Assembly (NCBI GenBank): GCA_017387515.1
Contig: JAFOFC010000028.1
Coordinates: 1-36,543 of the forward strand
Direction: 5' to 3'
Source of the DNA: Paludibacteraceae bacterium
Lineage (GTDB): Bacteria > Bacteroidota > Bacteroidia > Bacteroidales > Paludibacteraceae
Length of the DNA stretch: 36,543 bases
Shown here: positions 8,151-15,747 of the stretch, in pieces
Numbering within the stretch: position 1 is the first letter of the stretch
Layout: each line of letters starts with the position of its first letter
Program-made: the position numbers and the translations under genes
The notes under the pieces: model-generated
Seen by the model: the letters and a program-made list of their open reading frames with translations, nothing else
Databases searched by the model: none
What the model was told of the DNA's origin: nothing

Positions 8151-8994
8151 ATGACAAAATTTTATCATTTCACGTCAACAGACACTCTTGATAAGATGTT
8201 GACAAAATCAATAGTTGTAGATGAAAATACTAAACAACTTTATATTGAGTTTTGGGCAACAGGAATAAATGCTTTGAATGACACAAGCGAGCGTGATTTA
8301 TTTGTTAATGCTCTGACAAAGGAGGTTAGGCAATATGCTCGTAAAATTGGAAGTATTTTGACTGATGAACAAGAAAAAGAATTAAGAAAACTTTGTTATT
8401 CTGCCTTATATGTAATATCATTAACGAGTAGTAGTCTATCTATATCTGATGAATTATGTATGTGGCGAGGTTATGCAGGAAATGGAACTGGCGTTTGTTT
8501 GGAATTAGATTTCTCAAGAATACTTCCTTTTTATCCTAATCAAAAAACTGGGGGATATCAGATGGAGGACGTGTATATTTTGCAAAGATGCGAATATGTT
8601 AATCCTGATGAAATTACCATAGAACAAGATCTGGTAAAACAGATTTATGATGTGTTATTAATATCAGAACAAGAGACATTGGAAATTACAGTACGTAAAG
8701 CAGGTATAATTGCTAAAATAGCAAGGTTGGCTCCATTTTATAAACATAAAGCATATGAATCAGAAAATGAATGGAGATTTGTAATATTCTAATAAAGAAC
8801 CAAGTTATAGGAAAAGAGGTAACTTAATAATTCCATATGTCACATATAGAATTCCAGTTTCTGCTATTTCATCGATAAAAATAGGCCCATGTATAAAAGA
8901 TACAGATGAAACTAATAATTTGGAAAAATTCATTTATAACAAACTTGGTGCAGATGTAGAAATAAAATACTCTGATATACCATATAGAGGTTAA
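8151..8994 (+). pseudogene. DUF2971 family protein, frameshifted near its C-terminus
   Basis: The first frame encodes 213 residues with typical DUF2971 features: the opening YHFTS, the LND at about residue 43, ISLTSSSLS, and MWRGYAGNGTGVCLELD. It stops at 8790-8792, just after NEWRFVIF. The +1 frame continues from 8794 with KEPSYRKRGNLIIPYVTYRI and runs to a stop at 8992-8994, which is the expected C-terminal part of the family. One extra base near 8787-8793 explains the break. DUF2971 proteins are uncharacterised and often lie near defense or mobile genes. The gene has its own promoter-like region and low GC. The shorter protein may still be made. A sequencing or assembly error is also possible. 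Confidence 0.75.
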
Positions 8995-9099
8995 TTTGTG
9001 GAATAAGATAATAATAGTCTGCCAATTTCTGTAATTTGGCAAAAGATTACTTGGTGAAGGGGAGAGGTTAGTAATTATCTATATAACCTTTGACATTTT

Positions 9100-9240
9100 G
9101 ATGATTTTTCAACGTTTTGTAGTATCTTTGCCACCCTAGTGATCAGACCTCTTTGTGAGTTAGGATGATTAGGAGCCATAATAGAGCTATTTGATTCGTC
9201 AAGCAGCTCTATTTTTATTACTTCAAATGAGTATAGTTTG
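9100..9240 (-). pseudogene. Decayed C-terminal fragment of the LPD3-like family
   Basis: Read on the minus strand this encodes YSFEVIKIELLD, then NSSIMAPNHPNSQRGLIT and VAKILQNVEKS, closely matching the end of copies 1-3. The N-terminal two thirds are missing, and after NVEKS the match is lost. It lies about 170 bases from the stop of copy 2 and in the same orientation, so it is a leftover of an older tandem copy. A GC-rich repeat borders its broken side. Confidence 0.7.
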
Positions 9241-9265
9241 TTGAGGTATTTTACTCGCTGTGCTC

Positions 9266-9304
9266 GGTTGCACACCCTACGGGCGTGCTGGGGTGGAGGG
9301 GGCG
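9266..9304. repeat. GC-rich repeat unit at an LPD3 breakpoint (first copy)
   Basis: GGTTGCAC (9266-9273) and, a few bases on, GGCGTGCTGGGGTGG (9282-9296) recur at 10316-10364, where the second word is identical. Both copies lie at the broken edge of an LPD3-family fragment and are much richer in GC than their surroundings. Confidence 0.5.
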
Positions 9305-9362
9305 TTTAATACAGGCCTTGTCGGTGCCGTGCACCTCCAAGACCTGCCTATTACCTTAGTTT

Positions 9363-9379
9363 AACCCGCTGCGCGGGTT
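9363..9379. repeat. Perfect small hairpin AACCCGC/GCGGGTT
   Basis: A seven-base stem with a three-base loop lies 29 bases beyond the stop codon of LPD3 copy 2 (leftward). It could terminate that gene, but no T-run follows on the minus strand (the hairpin is followed there by AAACTAAGG), so it may be only part of the local repeats. Confidence 0.35.
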
Positions 9380-9407
9380 GCATCACGTACGGCGATATAA
9401 AGCACAT

Positions 9408-10205
9408 TTAGAATCGTCTAAAGATAGCATCCCAAGCATCGCTTTTTTTAGACTCTTCCAGCAATAATTTGCCTTTATCGTATGATTTTTCAACATTTTG
9501 TAGTATCTTTGCCACACTAGTGCTCAACCCTCCTTGCGAGTTAGGACCACTAGGGACCAAATTAGAGTTGTTTGATGTTTCAGAATCAAGCAGCTCTATT
9601 TTTATTACTTCAAAAGTGTATGGTTTATTATAATTGTTTCTATTACGGAATTCCTTAATTGTAGTTTTTATTCTGTAAAGATTATTATTAAATTTGATAG
9701 CACCATAAAATCTATGAATTAATACAGTTTTATCAATAGGGTTTGTTATAGATCGTCCTTTTGATGATTTTGTGTAATCTGCATGTATTTCTGCTTCTAT
9801 ACTTTCATTTATGATTTTTGGTAATACTTTTAATACAGATAAATGGATAAATATATTTTCGCTTTTATCTGTTGAAGTCTTGTCTACATATTTGTTTATT
9901 GAAGTTTTGCTTATAATGTAATCAAACTGGTCTAGTCTTCCAATATGTGAAGTATAAGTACCAATGAGATTTTCTTCTGCCCATTTGCGAGCTTCAATGA
10001 GTGGTTTGTCGCTGCTAAAATCGTGTGGCTTTACCTGTAATATTTCTACGTAACTATCATTCAGGTATGGCATAACAATGCCTTTGGTGTCTTCGGCAAG
10101 TTTCTGGATACGATCAAATTCTTTTTGTGGATTTCTGGCGTAATAGCTTACAAAAGGTTCACTTCCCAATAATGTGTTTGGGTTTGTAGGATGGTAATTT
10201 TTCAT
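9408..10205 (-). CDS. LPD3-like domain protein, copy 2
   Basis: This 265-residue protein has the same layout as copy 1: a conserved N-terminal block (1-62), a variable LPD3-like core (about 80-210) with SKTSINKYV, HLSVLKVLP, EIHADYTK, LIHRFYGAI, YRIKTTIKEF and FEVIKIELL, and a conserved C-terminal tail ending FRRF. There is no signal peptide or transmembrane segment. N-terminal block, tail and upstream promoter are nearly identical to copy 1, while the core differs at roughly a third or more of positions, a mosaic pattern. LPD3 is known from polyvalent phage and mobile-element proteins related to nuclease folds; a toxin or accessory role is only inference. The gene is alone in its transcript, with decayed relatives on both sides. 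Confidence 0.72.
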   Translation of the reverse strand: MKNYHPTNPNTLLGSEPFVSYYARNPQKEFDRIQKLAEDTKGIVMPYLNDSYVEILQVKPHDFSSDKPLIEARKWAEENLIGTYTSHIGRLDQFDYIISKTSINKYVDKTSTDKSENIFIHLSVLKVLPKIINESIEAEIHADYTKSSKGRSITNPIDKTVLIHRFYGAIKFNNNLYRIKTTIKEFRNRNNYNKPYTFEVIKIELLDSETSNNSNLVPSGPNSQGGLSTSVAKILQNVEKSYDKGKLLLEESKKSDAWDAIFRRF

Positions 10206-10280
10206 GATGAAAAAGATTAGTAATTAAGTGATATATGCAGAGTAACTGGGGAATACTCTGTGTATTTTGTTTTCTGCGTA

Positions 10281-10312
10281 CAAAGGTATAAAATACAATT
10301 TGGATAAGCAAA
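10281..10312 (-). promoter_or_regulatory. Bacteroidetes-type promoter of LPD3 copy 2
   Basis: Minus-strand TTTG (10309-10312) and TACCTTTG (10281-10288) are 20 bases apart. The sequence from the -7 box to the start codon matches copy 1 almost base for base, but upstream of the -7 box the two diverge, so the duplicated unit ends near 10294. Confidence 0.7.
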
Positions 10313-10315
10313 AAA

Positions 10316-10364
10316 GGTTGCACCGCCATACCGGACTTCGTCCTGGCGTGCTGGGGTGGGGGCG
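10316..10364. repeat. GC-rich repeat unit (second copy)
   Basis: It carries GGTTGCACC (10316-10324) and GGCGTGCTGGGGTGG (10345-10359), the same words as at 9266-9304 but with a longer spacer. It lies between the promoter of LPD3 copy 2 and a tiny LPD3 remnant at 10387-10404. Confidence 0.5.
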
Positions 10365-10386
10365 ACAGGCTCTGCCACCGAGAAGG

Positions 10387-10404
10387 AGCAGCTCTATTTT
10401 TATT
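10387..10404 (-). repeat. 18-base LPD3 gene remnant
   Basis: AGCAGCTCTATTTTTATT is the stretch that encodes IKIELL in copies 2 and 3 and in the 9.1-kb fragment. Here it stands alone next to the GC-rich repeat, just beyond the stop codon of the DMT transporter, marking a recombination scar. Confidence 0.5.
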
Positions 10405-10408
10405 CCGT

Positions 10409-11317
10409 TTAATGCTTTTCTGCTTTGCTTTTGCTGTAGCTTACAATAATTACCCCGCCAAAGACCATGGCTGCGGCTAGTACTTTTTGCCAGGTTAGGG
10501 TGTCCATGCCAATAAAAATGCTAATGGCAATGGCTATAATGGGTTGCACATAGCTGTAAAGGCTTACTAGGGTGGGGCGAATGTGTTTTTGACCAAAGGG
10601 AATAAGGGTGTAGGTAATAAACGTAGCTGCCACAATTAAGTAGCCAAGCTCGGCCAATTGAATGCTAGGAAAGGTGCTCCAACTGGTGCTAACAATTTCG
10701 GTAGCCGAAAAAGGAAACGATACGGCAAAGGCAAACAAAAATATCCATTTCATAAACGTTATTACCGAATATTTGCTAATTAAGGGCCTAAAAATGCCCA
10801 AGTAAAGCGAGAAACTAAGGGCGTTGATAATGGACATAACGATGCCAAATGGAGTGGTTTGTGCCGCTCCTGTGGCCGATACGCTAGTAATAATAAGGTA
10901 AATAATGCCCAAGAAACTAACCACTACGCCCCCTGCTTTTTGCCAGGTTATGGGCTCTTTTAGGGCAATGGCAGCAATAAATAGGGTGTAGATGGGCGAT
11001 AGCGATGCCAAGATAGAACAATCCATGGGGGTAATGTACGGAATGCCTGCTAAAAATGATAGTTGGCAAGTAAAAAATCCCAACATCGATGCCGCAAATA
11101 TCTTAAGAAAGTCTTTTTTATCTACTTTTTCTTTGGGCATAAACAACGATATCAACCAAAACAAGCCACCTGCCCCCATGGCCCTAAGGCAAAAAATGGT
11201 AAGTGGCGAAAGCAAGTGTCCGCTGGTTAAATCTTTGCATACAATAATGTTAAATCCAAAAATGGCATATGCAGCAAAGCAAGCCAAATGTCCCAAAATA
11301 GATAAATTGTTTTTCAT
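10409..11317 (-). CDS. EamA/DMT-family transporter
   Basis: An inner-membrane protein of about 302 residues with ten hydrophobic helices arranged as two EamA repeats. Characteristic pieces are FNIIVCKDL near the start, ASLSPIYTLFIAAIALKEPI closing the first half, and YVQPIIAIAISIFIGMDTLT in the second. DMT members export amino acids, nucleotides or other metabolites; the substrate cannot be read. I take ATG at 11317 as the start: GAGG lies nine to twelve bases upstream, and an in-frame TTG at 11332 would fall almost on the predicted transcription start. The gene is single and leftward. Its end touches the LPD3 scar region, so the accessory block was inserted directly behind it. Confidence 0.85.
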   Translation of the reverse strand: MKNNLSILGHLACFAAYAIFGFNIIVCKDLTSGHLLSPLTIFCLRAMGAGGLFWLISLFMPKEKVDKKDFLKIFAASMLGFFTCQLSFLAGIPYITPMDCSILASLSPIYTLFIAAIALKEPITWQKAGGVVVSFLGIIYLIITSVSATGAAQTTPFGIVMSIINALSFSLYLGIFRPLISKYSVITFMKWIFLFAFAVSFPFSATEIVSTSWSTFPSIQLAELGYLIVAATFITYTLIPFGQKHIRPTLVSLYSYVQPIIAIAISIFIGMDTLTWQKVLAAAMVFGGVIIVSYSKSKAEKH

Positions 11318-11342
11318 TTTTCTATTCCTCAAAAATTGATTG

Positions 11343-11350
11343 CAAAAGTA
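11343..11350 (-). promoter_or_regulatory. -7 box (TACTTTTG) of the DMT transporter
   Basis: TACTTTTG fits TAnnTTTG and lies 26 bases upstream of the chosen ATG. The -33 region falls in the neighbouring terminator and shows no TTTG. Confidence 0.45.
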
Positions 11351-11362
11351 GTGAATGTAATT

Positions 11363-11395
11363 AAAAAATCCACCTTGTGATGAGGTGGATTTTTT
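11363..11395 (-). terminator. Intrinsic terminator after the sigma factor and small ORF
   Basis: AAAAAATCCACCT (11363-11375) and AGGTGGATTTTTT (11383-11395) form a 13-base perfect stem around a seven-base loop. The A/T arms make it work in both directions; leftward it closes the sigma factor transcript. Confidence 0.85.
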
Positions 11396-11400
11396 GCGTG

Positions 11401-11538
11401 TTACACTTTTTGTAAGTACTGATATTGGCTAGCAAATGCCATAATGGCGTCTAAGGTACTTTGTCGTGGTTGGCACAACAAAGGTTTTTTAATTGTTTTT
11501 TTAGGCTTTGGAAAGGATAGGGTAAAAAATTTCTTCAT
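11401..11538 (-). CDS. Small basic ORF (45 residues) downstream of the ECF sigma factor
   Basis: ATG at 11536-11538 opens a 45-codon frame. It has a lysine-rich N-terminus (MKKFF, then PKPKKTIKK) and then RQSTLDAIMAFASQYQYLQ, a helix-like segment. Its stop sits five bases before the terminator that closes the sigma-factor transcript, so it is the last cistron of that unit, 120 bases behind the sigma gene. Short basic ORFs with a similar helix are, as I recall, common in Bacteroidetes intergenic regions, but no function is known. No strong ribosome-binding site is visible. Confidence 0.55.
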   Translation of the reverse strand: MKKFFTLSFPKPKKTIKKPLLCQPRQSTLDAIMAFASQYQYLQKV

Positions 11539-11658
11539 AGGCAAACGTCTTTCTTTTTCTTTATAACGTGCCCAATAGTTATTTATTGTGTTTGTTTTGC
11601 TCTTTTTTATTTAATGGTTGCTATTCGGTGGCAGAGGTGACGAGTAACAGGCGAGTGT

Positions 11659-12240
11659 TTACGCGCTTTCTCTTTCTTTTAATAAACGACGCATGTTTAA
11701 AATAGCATAACGCATACGGCCTAACGAGGTGTTGATGCTAACGCCGGTGCGATCAGAAATTTCTTTAAACGATAGGTTTTCAAAAAATCGCATGCGAATA
11801 ATATCGCGTTGATTGTCGGGTAACATGAGGTAAAGTTGGTGCATGCTATTTCGCTCTTGTTCTGCAATAATAGCGCATTCGTGTGGCTGTTCGCAGTGCA
11901 GTTCGTTGTTGAGGTATAGGTATTCGGTAGGGTCTATGTAGGTTAACTCCGATTGTGCGTTGGCGCGTACATAGTCCATTACCATGTTGTGGGCAATACG
12001 AGTGGCCCAATAACGAAATTTACCAGAATCGGTATAGTTGTTTTGTTGAATGCAGGTAATGATGCGCACAAACGTATCTTGAAAGATGTCGTTGCTGGCA
12101 TCTTCATCTTTAATAATGGCGTAAATGTGCGAGTAGATATAATTTTTGTGGCGATGTAGTAGCGCCTCAAATGCCTGATTGTTGCCCGATTTATACAAGT
12201 TAATAAGTTGCAAATCGGACATTTTTTCAAATGTTACCAT
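11659..12240 (-). CDS. ECF-type RNA polymerase sigma factor
   Basis: The 193-residue protein has sigma region 2 (about 10-85; FEALLHRHKNYIYSHIYAI, then DIFQDTFVRI) and region 4 (about 130-185; LPDNQRDIIRMRFFENLSFK followed by the helix-turn-helix EISDRTGVSINTSLGRMRYA). Region 3 is missing, as in ECF sigmas. It would direct RNA polymerase to a special promoter set. No anti-sigma gene is adjacent. It is divergent from the T9SS adhesin gene, and in Bacteroidetes some ECF sigmas (for example P. gingivalis SigP) control type IX secretion genes, so a link is possible but only inferred. Confidence 0.9.
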   Translation of the reverse strand: MVTFEKMSDLQLINLYKSGNNQAFEALLHRHKNYIYSHIYAIIKDEDASNDIFQDTFVRIITCIQQNNYTDSGKFRYWATRIAHNMVMDYVRANAQSELTYIDPTEYLYLNNELHCEQPHECAIIAEQERNSMHQLYLMLPDNQRDIIRMRFFENLSFKEISDRTGVSINTSLGRMRYAILNMRRLLKERESA

Positions 12241-12471
12241 GTGTGTGTTTTTACAAATTGGGTAACGTTCTAATCAATAGGCAATAGGTTTTACAGGTGA
12301 ATAAAACTAAGGTTAACAAATAAGCGTAACAAAGAAACTAATAATTTTGTTAGGATGCAAACATTTGCAAAAAAACAAATCAAATTGTTAGTAAAAATCA
12401 TCCTAATGTTAAAAAACGGCGCGTAAAGTACCCCGATAGCCTTTTAAACACATCGTTTACTAAAAAAGTGT

Positions 12472-12479
12472 TAACTTTG
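12472..12479 (+). promoter_or_regulatory. -7 box (TAACTTTG) of the T9SS adhesin/PorP unit
   Basis: TAACTTTG lies 30 bases before the ATG at 12510, in the 269-base gap between the divergent sigma factor and adhesin genes. There is no clear -33 TTTG, which would fit a promoter helped by a regulator or read by an alternative sigma factor. Confidence 0.5.
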
Positions 12480-12509
12480 TAACCCTTATGTAGATCTTAA
12501 ATTAGTGCT

Positions 12510-12884
12510 ATGAAAAAACTATTGTTGTGCTTGTATGTTTTGTTTAGTAGCGTGCAGTTGTACGCACAAGCCAATCAGGCAGCTATAGATGCGCCGAATC
12601 TTGATTTTTCTATGCGTAACTTCTCCCATTGGACACGCTCTTTGGGTACGTTTAAATGCGATAATCCTGAAGCTCCCGATAATCAGAAAACCTATTCTTA
12701 TTCTTGGACAGAGATAGCCGAGACAGCAGAAACCCAACGTATTGAGTTTTTGGGTGATGTAAATACACTCGATCCGATATTGCAGTGCGACAGATTGTAT
12801 ACCAATCCAGACCCAGGTAAGAATGCGGCTCGTATTGGTGCTCCCTTTACTACAGAAGGAATGGTAGGGCAGGTTGTGATTTAG
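12510..12884 (+). CDS. N-terminal part of a frameshifted T9SS type-B secreted adhesin
   Basis: This 124-codon frame starts with a signal peptide (MKKLLLCLYVLFSSVQLYAQ) and the N-terminal domain common to large Bacteroidetes type-B adhesins: LDFSMRNFSHWTRSLGTF, later ARIGAPFTTEG. It ends at a stop (12882-12884) a few codons after GMVG. The second frame continues exactly where the domain should go on: read back, it gives AGCDLDHLEAAAEKL. One missing G in the G-run at 12867-12869 explains the break. Without read-through or repair this part would be made as a short secreted fragment with no sorting signal. Confidence 0.75.
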   Translation: MKKLLLCLYVLFSSVQLYAQANQAAIDAPNLDFSMRNFSHWTRSLGTFKCDNPEAPDNQKTYSYSWTEIAETAETQRIEFLGDVNTLDPILQCDRLYTNPDPGKNAARIGAPFTTEGMVGQVVI

Positions 12885-12889
12885 ATCAC

Positions 12890-15733
12890 TTGGAGGCAGC
12901 TGCCGAAAAATTAGCATACGACTATAAAATTACCAAAGCTACTTCTATTTTAAAATACCGTTTTGCTGCCGTTTTACAAATTCCCGACGAGGGGGGTGAT
13001 CACGAAGGGCAAGAACGCCCTTTTTTCTCTATTAATATAAAGGTGGTAAAACCAGATGGTACGGTGGCTATACCTCCTTGTTCATCGTACGATGCGGTGG
13101 TAAACGACGATGAATCTTCTACCTTGTTGCGTGGTACCGCTCCCTGTACAGCGTCCAGAACCGATCCTAGCTTGTATATGTACCAACCCTGGACATCGGT
13201 TTTAGTAGACTTAAGAGAGTTTGAAGGTAGTAGGGTATTTATAGAAGTAATCTCGCACGACTGTTTGGTACGTTGTACTGGTAATACACCTGCAGCAGGT
13301 GGGCACGAAGCTTACGGCTATTTTAGGGCCGAAGCCATGGATTTGTCGTTGGCATCAACCGCTTGCGAAGGAGAAGATGCGCAAATAGCAGCTCCCACAG
13401 GTTTTGCTTCGTATCAGTGGTCTAGAAGCGATCATTTTCCTATTCAGGCCGATGCAACCCATCCAAACCTAGTAACCATTCCGGCAGCCAATATACGTCC
13501 CGATGTAGAATATCGTTGTGTGGTTACCGACGAGTTAGGTTGTGCAGCCATCGAACTAAAAACCAAATTGAAGTTAGTAGATGTAACCCCTGCATTTACC
13601 TATACAACAGGCTGTTCGGGTCAGGTTGAATTTACCTCTAGTTCTACCGTCGAAGACGATGTTATAGTGGGAAACCTATGGGATACAGGTGAATCGCAAC
13701 TAATGGGCGAAAGTGTAACTCACTTTTTTCAGACCTATGGTGTTCACGAGGTAACCTTAACAACTACCACCCAAAATGGCTGTATAAAATCGCAAACCAT
13801 ACCTGTTACCGTGCCTTATTTCCCTAATTTAACCATAGAGGGAAAAACAGAAATTTGTAAAGGCGACGAATTAGAACTTACCGCTTTAAATATAGAATCG
13901 GGTAGTCGTGTAACCTGGAGCAGTTCGGTGGCGGGTCAAACTTTTCCCGGAACATCGGTGCTGGTTACCACACCCTTAGAGCCACAAACCTACACCGTAA
14001 CGGTTACCGATGTGCGGGGATGTACGTATCAAAATTGGTTTGGAGTGAGTTTGTTCGATAAGGATCCGATTCGTATTTTGGGCGATGATAAGGTTTGTCC
14101 CAACAAGGAAGTTGCCTTGACATTAGATGGTACTGGTTGGAGTGAGATAACCTGGAATGTACCTCATGCAGATGGATCGACCAATGTAGTGGTAACGCCC
14201 AGTGTGCCCTCTACGTATCGTGTGGATGCAAAAGATTCCCATGGTTGTAAAGTGTTTGCAACCCATAATATAGATGTGTACGAGGTGCCTACCTTAACGG
14301 TTGATGCGCCCACAGTTTGCAAGGGTGGCGATGCTGTTATTAAGGTAACAGGTGCCCAAAGTTATGCTTGGGATCATGCCGAATTGAGTCAGTTTTCGGG
14401 TGGCGAAGTGGTGCTTCACAACGTGCAACAATACCAACGTTTTAATGTAATTGGTTACAATGTGTACGGTTGTGCTAATAGCGCGCTGGTAAATTTGAAT
14501 GTGTCGGATATTCCAGTAGTGAGCGTTGAAGGGGATGTGGAACGTTGTTTTAACTCCGGTCCTTTTGAATTATTGGCACATGGTGCCGATAGGTATACTT
14601 GGAACGGAATGTCGCAAGGAACTACCTTTACAGCTCCATCCGATAGAAACCATCGCGTAACGGTGGTAGGGTATATAGAGCAATGTCAGTCGGAGCCGTT
14701 GGTGGTAGAATTGAATACCTTGCAAACGCCTACCATCAATGCCGTTGTACCTGCCGTAAGCATTTGCGAAGGCCAAGAGGCTACGCTGCAAGTAACGGGT
14801 GCCGATAGTTATCTGTGGGATAATACTACCGAAACCTTGAGTTCGTTGGTGGTATCGCCCCTTGACGATAAAACCTATTCGGTACGCGGCGTATCGGCCG
14901 ATGGTTGTTTGTCGAACGTAATAGAAATTCCTGTAACGGTGTATCATGCCGATCAAATATCGTTACACATTGCCAAAGAAGTGGCGTGCCCCAATAAACC
15001 CGACTCGGTGGTGTTAGTGGCAGAGGGGGCATTGATGTACGAGTGGAGTGCTACCACTCATGTAGAAGGCATTGATCTAAACCACTCGGACCGATTGGAC
15101 GTGTTGTACGAAGAGCCCGTTACCATCACGGTAAAAGGTACCAACGAATTTTCTTGTAGTTCTTCGGCGCAAATTACCTTGAATCGATTGCCTGTGCCCA
15201 AATTTGAATTTAATGTGACACCCACTTGGGTAGAACAAGGGCATTCTAATGTGCATGTAACCGGTATACAGCCATCGTCTACGATAAAATGGTATTGGAA
15301 CATGGGCGATGGAACTGATGTGCTTCAAACTGCCGATACCGTTTATACCTATAACGTAGATAATTTCTCTGAACCTTTTATGCTTTCGGTTACAGCGGTA
15401 GATGAGTACGGTTGCATTTACCATGGCGAGAGCGAAATTAAAATTTGGAAAGAAATGTGGGCACCTACTGCCTTTACTCCCAATGGCGATGGCTTAAACG
15501 ATACGTTCCACTTCTACGGAGTACAAAATATATCTTCGTTAGATTTTTATATTTACAACCGACTAGGCGAGGTGGTTTACGAAGGAAAATCGACCGACGA
15601 TGCCTGGGACGGCACCTATCAGGGGCAACCTTGTCCGTGGGGCGTGTATGGTTGGGTAGCGCATTACACTGCTACGGTAAACGATGCCGTGCGCGAAGTA
15701 ACCTTAAAAGGTCAAGTATCCATTGTTAAATAG
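12890..15733 (+). CDS. Main part of the T9SS adhesin: Ig/PKD-like repeats and CHU_C sorting domain
   Basis: This frame (947 codons from a TTG; open a little further upstream) is the rest of the adhesin begun at 12510. After a conserved N-terminal domain (HDCLVRCTGN, then GGHEAYGYFRAEAMDL near residue 140) come about seven Ig/PKD-like repeats of 80-90 residues, each with a pattern like CEGQEATLQVTGADSYLWD, plus a PKD repeat with WYWNMGDGTD. The last 92 residues (from 856) are the gliding-motility-associated C-terminal domain, FTPNGDGLNDTF and IYNRLGEVVYEG, the type-B signal for export by the type IX secretion system. The intact protein would have about 1,074 residues and be cell-surface bound. 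A PorP/SprF gene follows 14 bases downstream, the usual partner. Confidence 0.85.
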   Translation: MEAAAEKLAYDYKITKATSILKYRFAAVLQIPDEGGDHEGQERPFFSINIKVVKPDGTVAIPPCSSYDAVVNDDESSTLLRGTAPCTASRTDPSLYMYQPWTSVLVDLREFEGSRVFIEVISHDCLVRCTGNTPAAGGHEAYGYFRAEAMDLSLASTACEGEDAQIAAPTGFASYQWSRSDHFPIQADATHPNLVTIPAANIRPDVEYRCVVTDELGCAAIELKTKLKLVDVTPAFTYTTGCSGQVEFTSSSTVEDDVIVGNLWDTGESQLMGESVTHFFQTYGVHEVTLTTTTQNGCIKSQTIPVTVPYFPNLTIEGKTEICKGDELELTALNIESGSRVTWSSSVAGQTFPGTSVLVTTPLEPQTYTVTVTDVRGCTYQNWFGVSLFDKDPIRILGDDKVCPNKEVALTLDGTGWSEITWNVPHADGSTNVVVTPSVPSTYRVDAKDSHGCKVFATHNIDVYEVPTLTVDAPTVCKGGDAVIKVTGAQSYAWDHAELSQFSGGEVVLHNVQQYQRFNVIGYNVYGCANSALVNLNVSDIPVVSVEGDVERCFNSGPFELLAHGADRYTWNGMSQGTTFTAPSDRNHRVTVVGYIEQCQSEPLVVELNTLQTPTINAVVPAVSICEGQEATLQVTGADSYLWDNTTETLSSLVVSPLDDKTYSVRGVSADGCLSNVIEIPVTVYHADQISLHIAKEVACPNKPDSVVLVAEGALMYEWSATTHVEGIDLNHSDRLDVLYEEPVTITVKGTNEFSCSSSAQITLNRLPVPKFEFNVTPTWVEQGHSNVHVTGIQPSSTIKWYWNMGDGTDVLQTADTVYTYNVDNFSEPFMLSVTAVDEYGCIYHGESEIKIWKEMWAPTAFTPNGDGLNDTFHFYGVQNISSLDFYIYNRLGEVVYEGKSTDDAWDGTYQGQPCPWGVYGWVAHYTATVNDAVREVTLKGQVSIVK

Positions 15734-15747
15734 AGGAGAGCAGAACG

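Noticed and set aside
9001..9070. GCCAA/TTGGC inverted repeat as terminator of the DUF2971 gene
   Set aside because: The stem is only five bases and no T-run follows.
10267..10449. 60-codon rightward frame between LPD3 copy 2 and the transporter
   Set aside because: It is made of promoter, GC-rich repeat and the 3' end of the DMT gene on the other strand.
12519..12917. 132-codon leftward frame opposite the adhesin start
   Set aside because: It is the complement of a clear signal-peptide and adhesin N-terminal domain.
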